From positions 1-64,000 of the forward strand of contig JAFXPO010000011.1 of NCBI GenBank assembly GCA_017527825.1: DNA of 64,000 nucleotides. The letters run 5' to 3'. This document shows positions 63,934-64,000 of this stretch, piece by piece. The position numbers were made by a program, and so were the translations under genes. Within the stretch, counting starts at the first letter, position 1. Each line of letters opens with the position of its first letter. The stretch comes from Oscillospiraceae bacterium. Lineage in GTDB: Bacteria > Bacillota > Clostridia > Oscillospirales > Oscillospiraceae. The notes beneath the pieces are model-generated. The model was given only the letters and a program-made list of their open reading frames with translations. It was not told where the DNA came from and searched no databases.

Positions 63934-64000
63934 CGCGGAGTAGAGCAGTTGGCAGCTCGTCGGGCTCATAACCCGGAGGTCGGAGGTTCAAGTCCTCCCT
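63934..64000 (+). tRNA. Initiator tRNA-fMet (CAT), truncated by the window end
   Basis: CGCGGAGTAGAGCAG at the 5' end and the anticodon stem with three G-C pairs (GGG-CTCATAA-CCC) mark the initiator tRNA. The last bases of the acceptor arm are beyond the window. Confidence 0.93.

Overview
This 64-kb window is a high-G+C chromosomal segment of an endospore-forming member of the Clostridia, most likely Oscillospiraceae (inference). The evidence is a Firmicutes-type S10-spc-alpha ribosomal cluster with zinc-type S14, L36 and adenylate kinase and a small KOW protein between map and infA, together with spmA/spmB behind a sigma-E-like promoter, a LysM-GH18 spore-cortex-type hydrolase, a CIRCE element and three S-layer-homology (SLH) exoproteins. 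Housekeeping promoters are close to TTGACA-17-TATAAT and many carry a TGn extended -10. No prophage, insertion sequence or CRISPR array was seen.

Layout: (1) 1-5.4 kb, minus strand: recJ-relA-dtd-DIP1984 family (DNA repair, stringent response, tRNA quality control), bordered on the left by a palindromic repeat; recJ appears to start at ACG. (2) 5.5-10.3 kb: an SLH exoprotein, folD and formyl-THF cyclo-ligase (divergent one-carbon genes), a CsoR-type copper regulator, pgi, and a small P-loop protein. (3) 10.3-17.2 kb, minus strand: a four-gene signalling operon of hybrid histidine kinase, PAS-GGDEF-EAL, REC-GGDEF-EAL and Hpt. It reads as a phosphorelay ending in c-di-GMP hydrolysis, with both GGDEF domains degenerate and one EAL domain damaged. 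(4) 17.4-27.2 kb: metG-tatD, a 2-hydroxyacid dehydrogenase with a large FAD oxidoreductase, HtrA-like protease, asnS, psuG and a DUF1294 membrane protein. (5) 27.3-29.6 kb: an AT-rich island with one gene, a fused nuclease-methylase-specificity protein (type IIG-like restriction-modification). (6) 29.7-43.2 kb: greA-lysS, a ZIP transporter, LysM-GH18 hydrolase, Hsp20 with CIRCE, a polysaccharide deacetylase lipoprotein with cdd, a deacetylase-SLH protein, gpmA, an LRR-SLH protein, tRNA-Arg and typA. (7) 43.2-46.3 kb: a small unknown protein preceded by a 100-bp hairpin element with its own promoter and terminators (candidate ncRNA), then spmA-spmB and pepT. (8) 46.3-62.4 kb: the complete S10-spc-alpha cluster from rpsJ to rplQ, with three unusual structured non-coding stretches (the rpsJ leader, the rpsJ-rplC gap and the rpsZ-rpsH gap). 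(9) 62.4-64 kb: a small deacetylase, an unknown protein, tRNA-Leu and a truncated tRNA-fMet.

The items most worth following up are the 100-bp hairpin RNA/element at 43.7-43.8 kb, the pseudoknot-like element between rpsJ and rplC, the phosphorelay/c-di-GMP operon, the single-gene R-M island, the ACG start of recJ and the lysine-less FolD.
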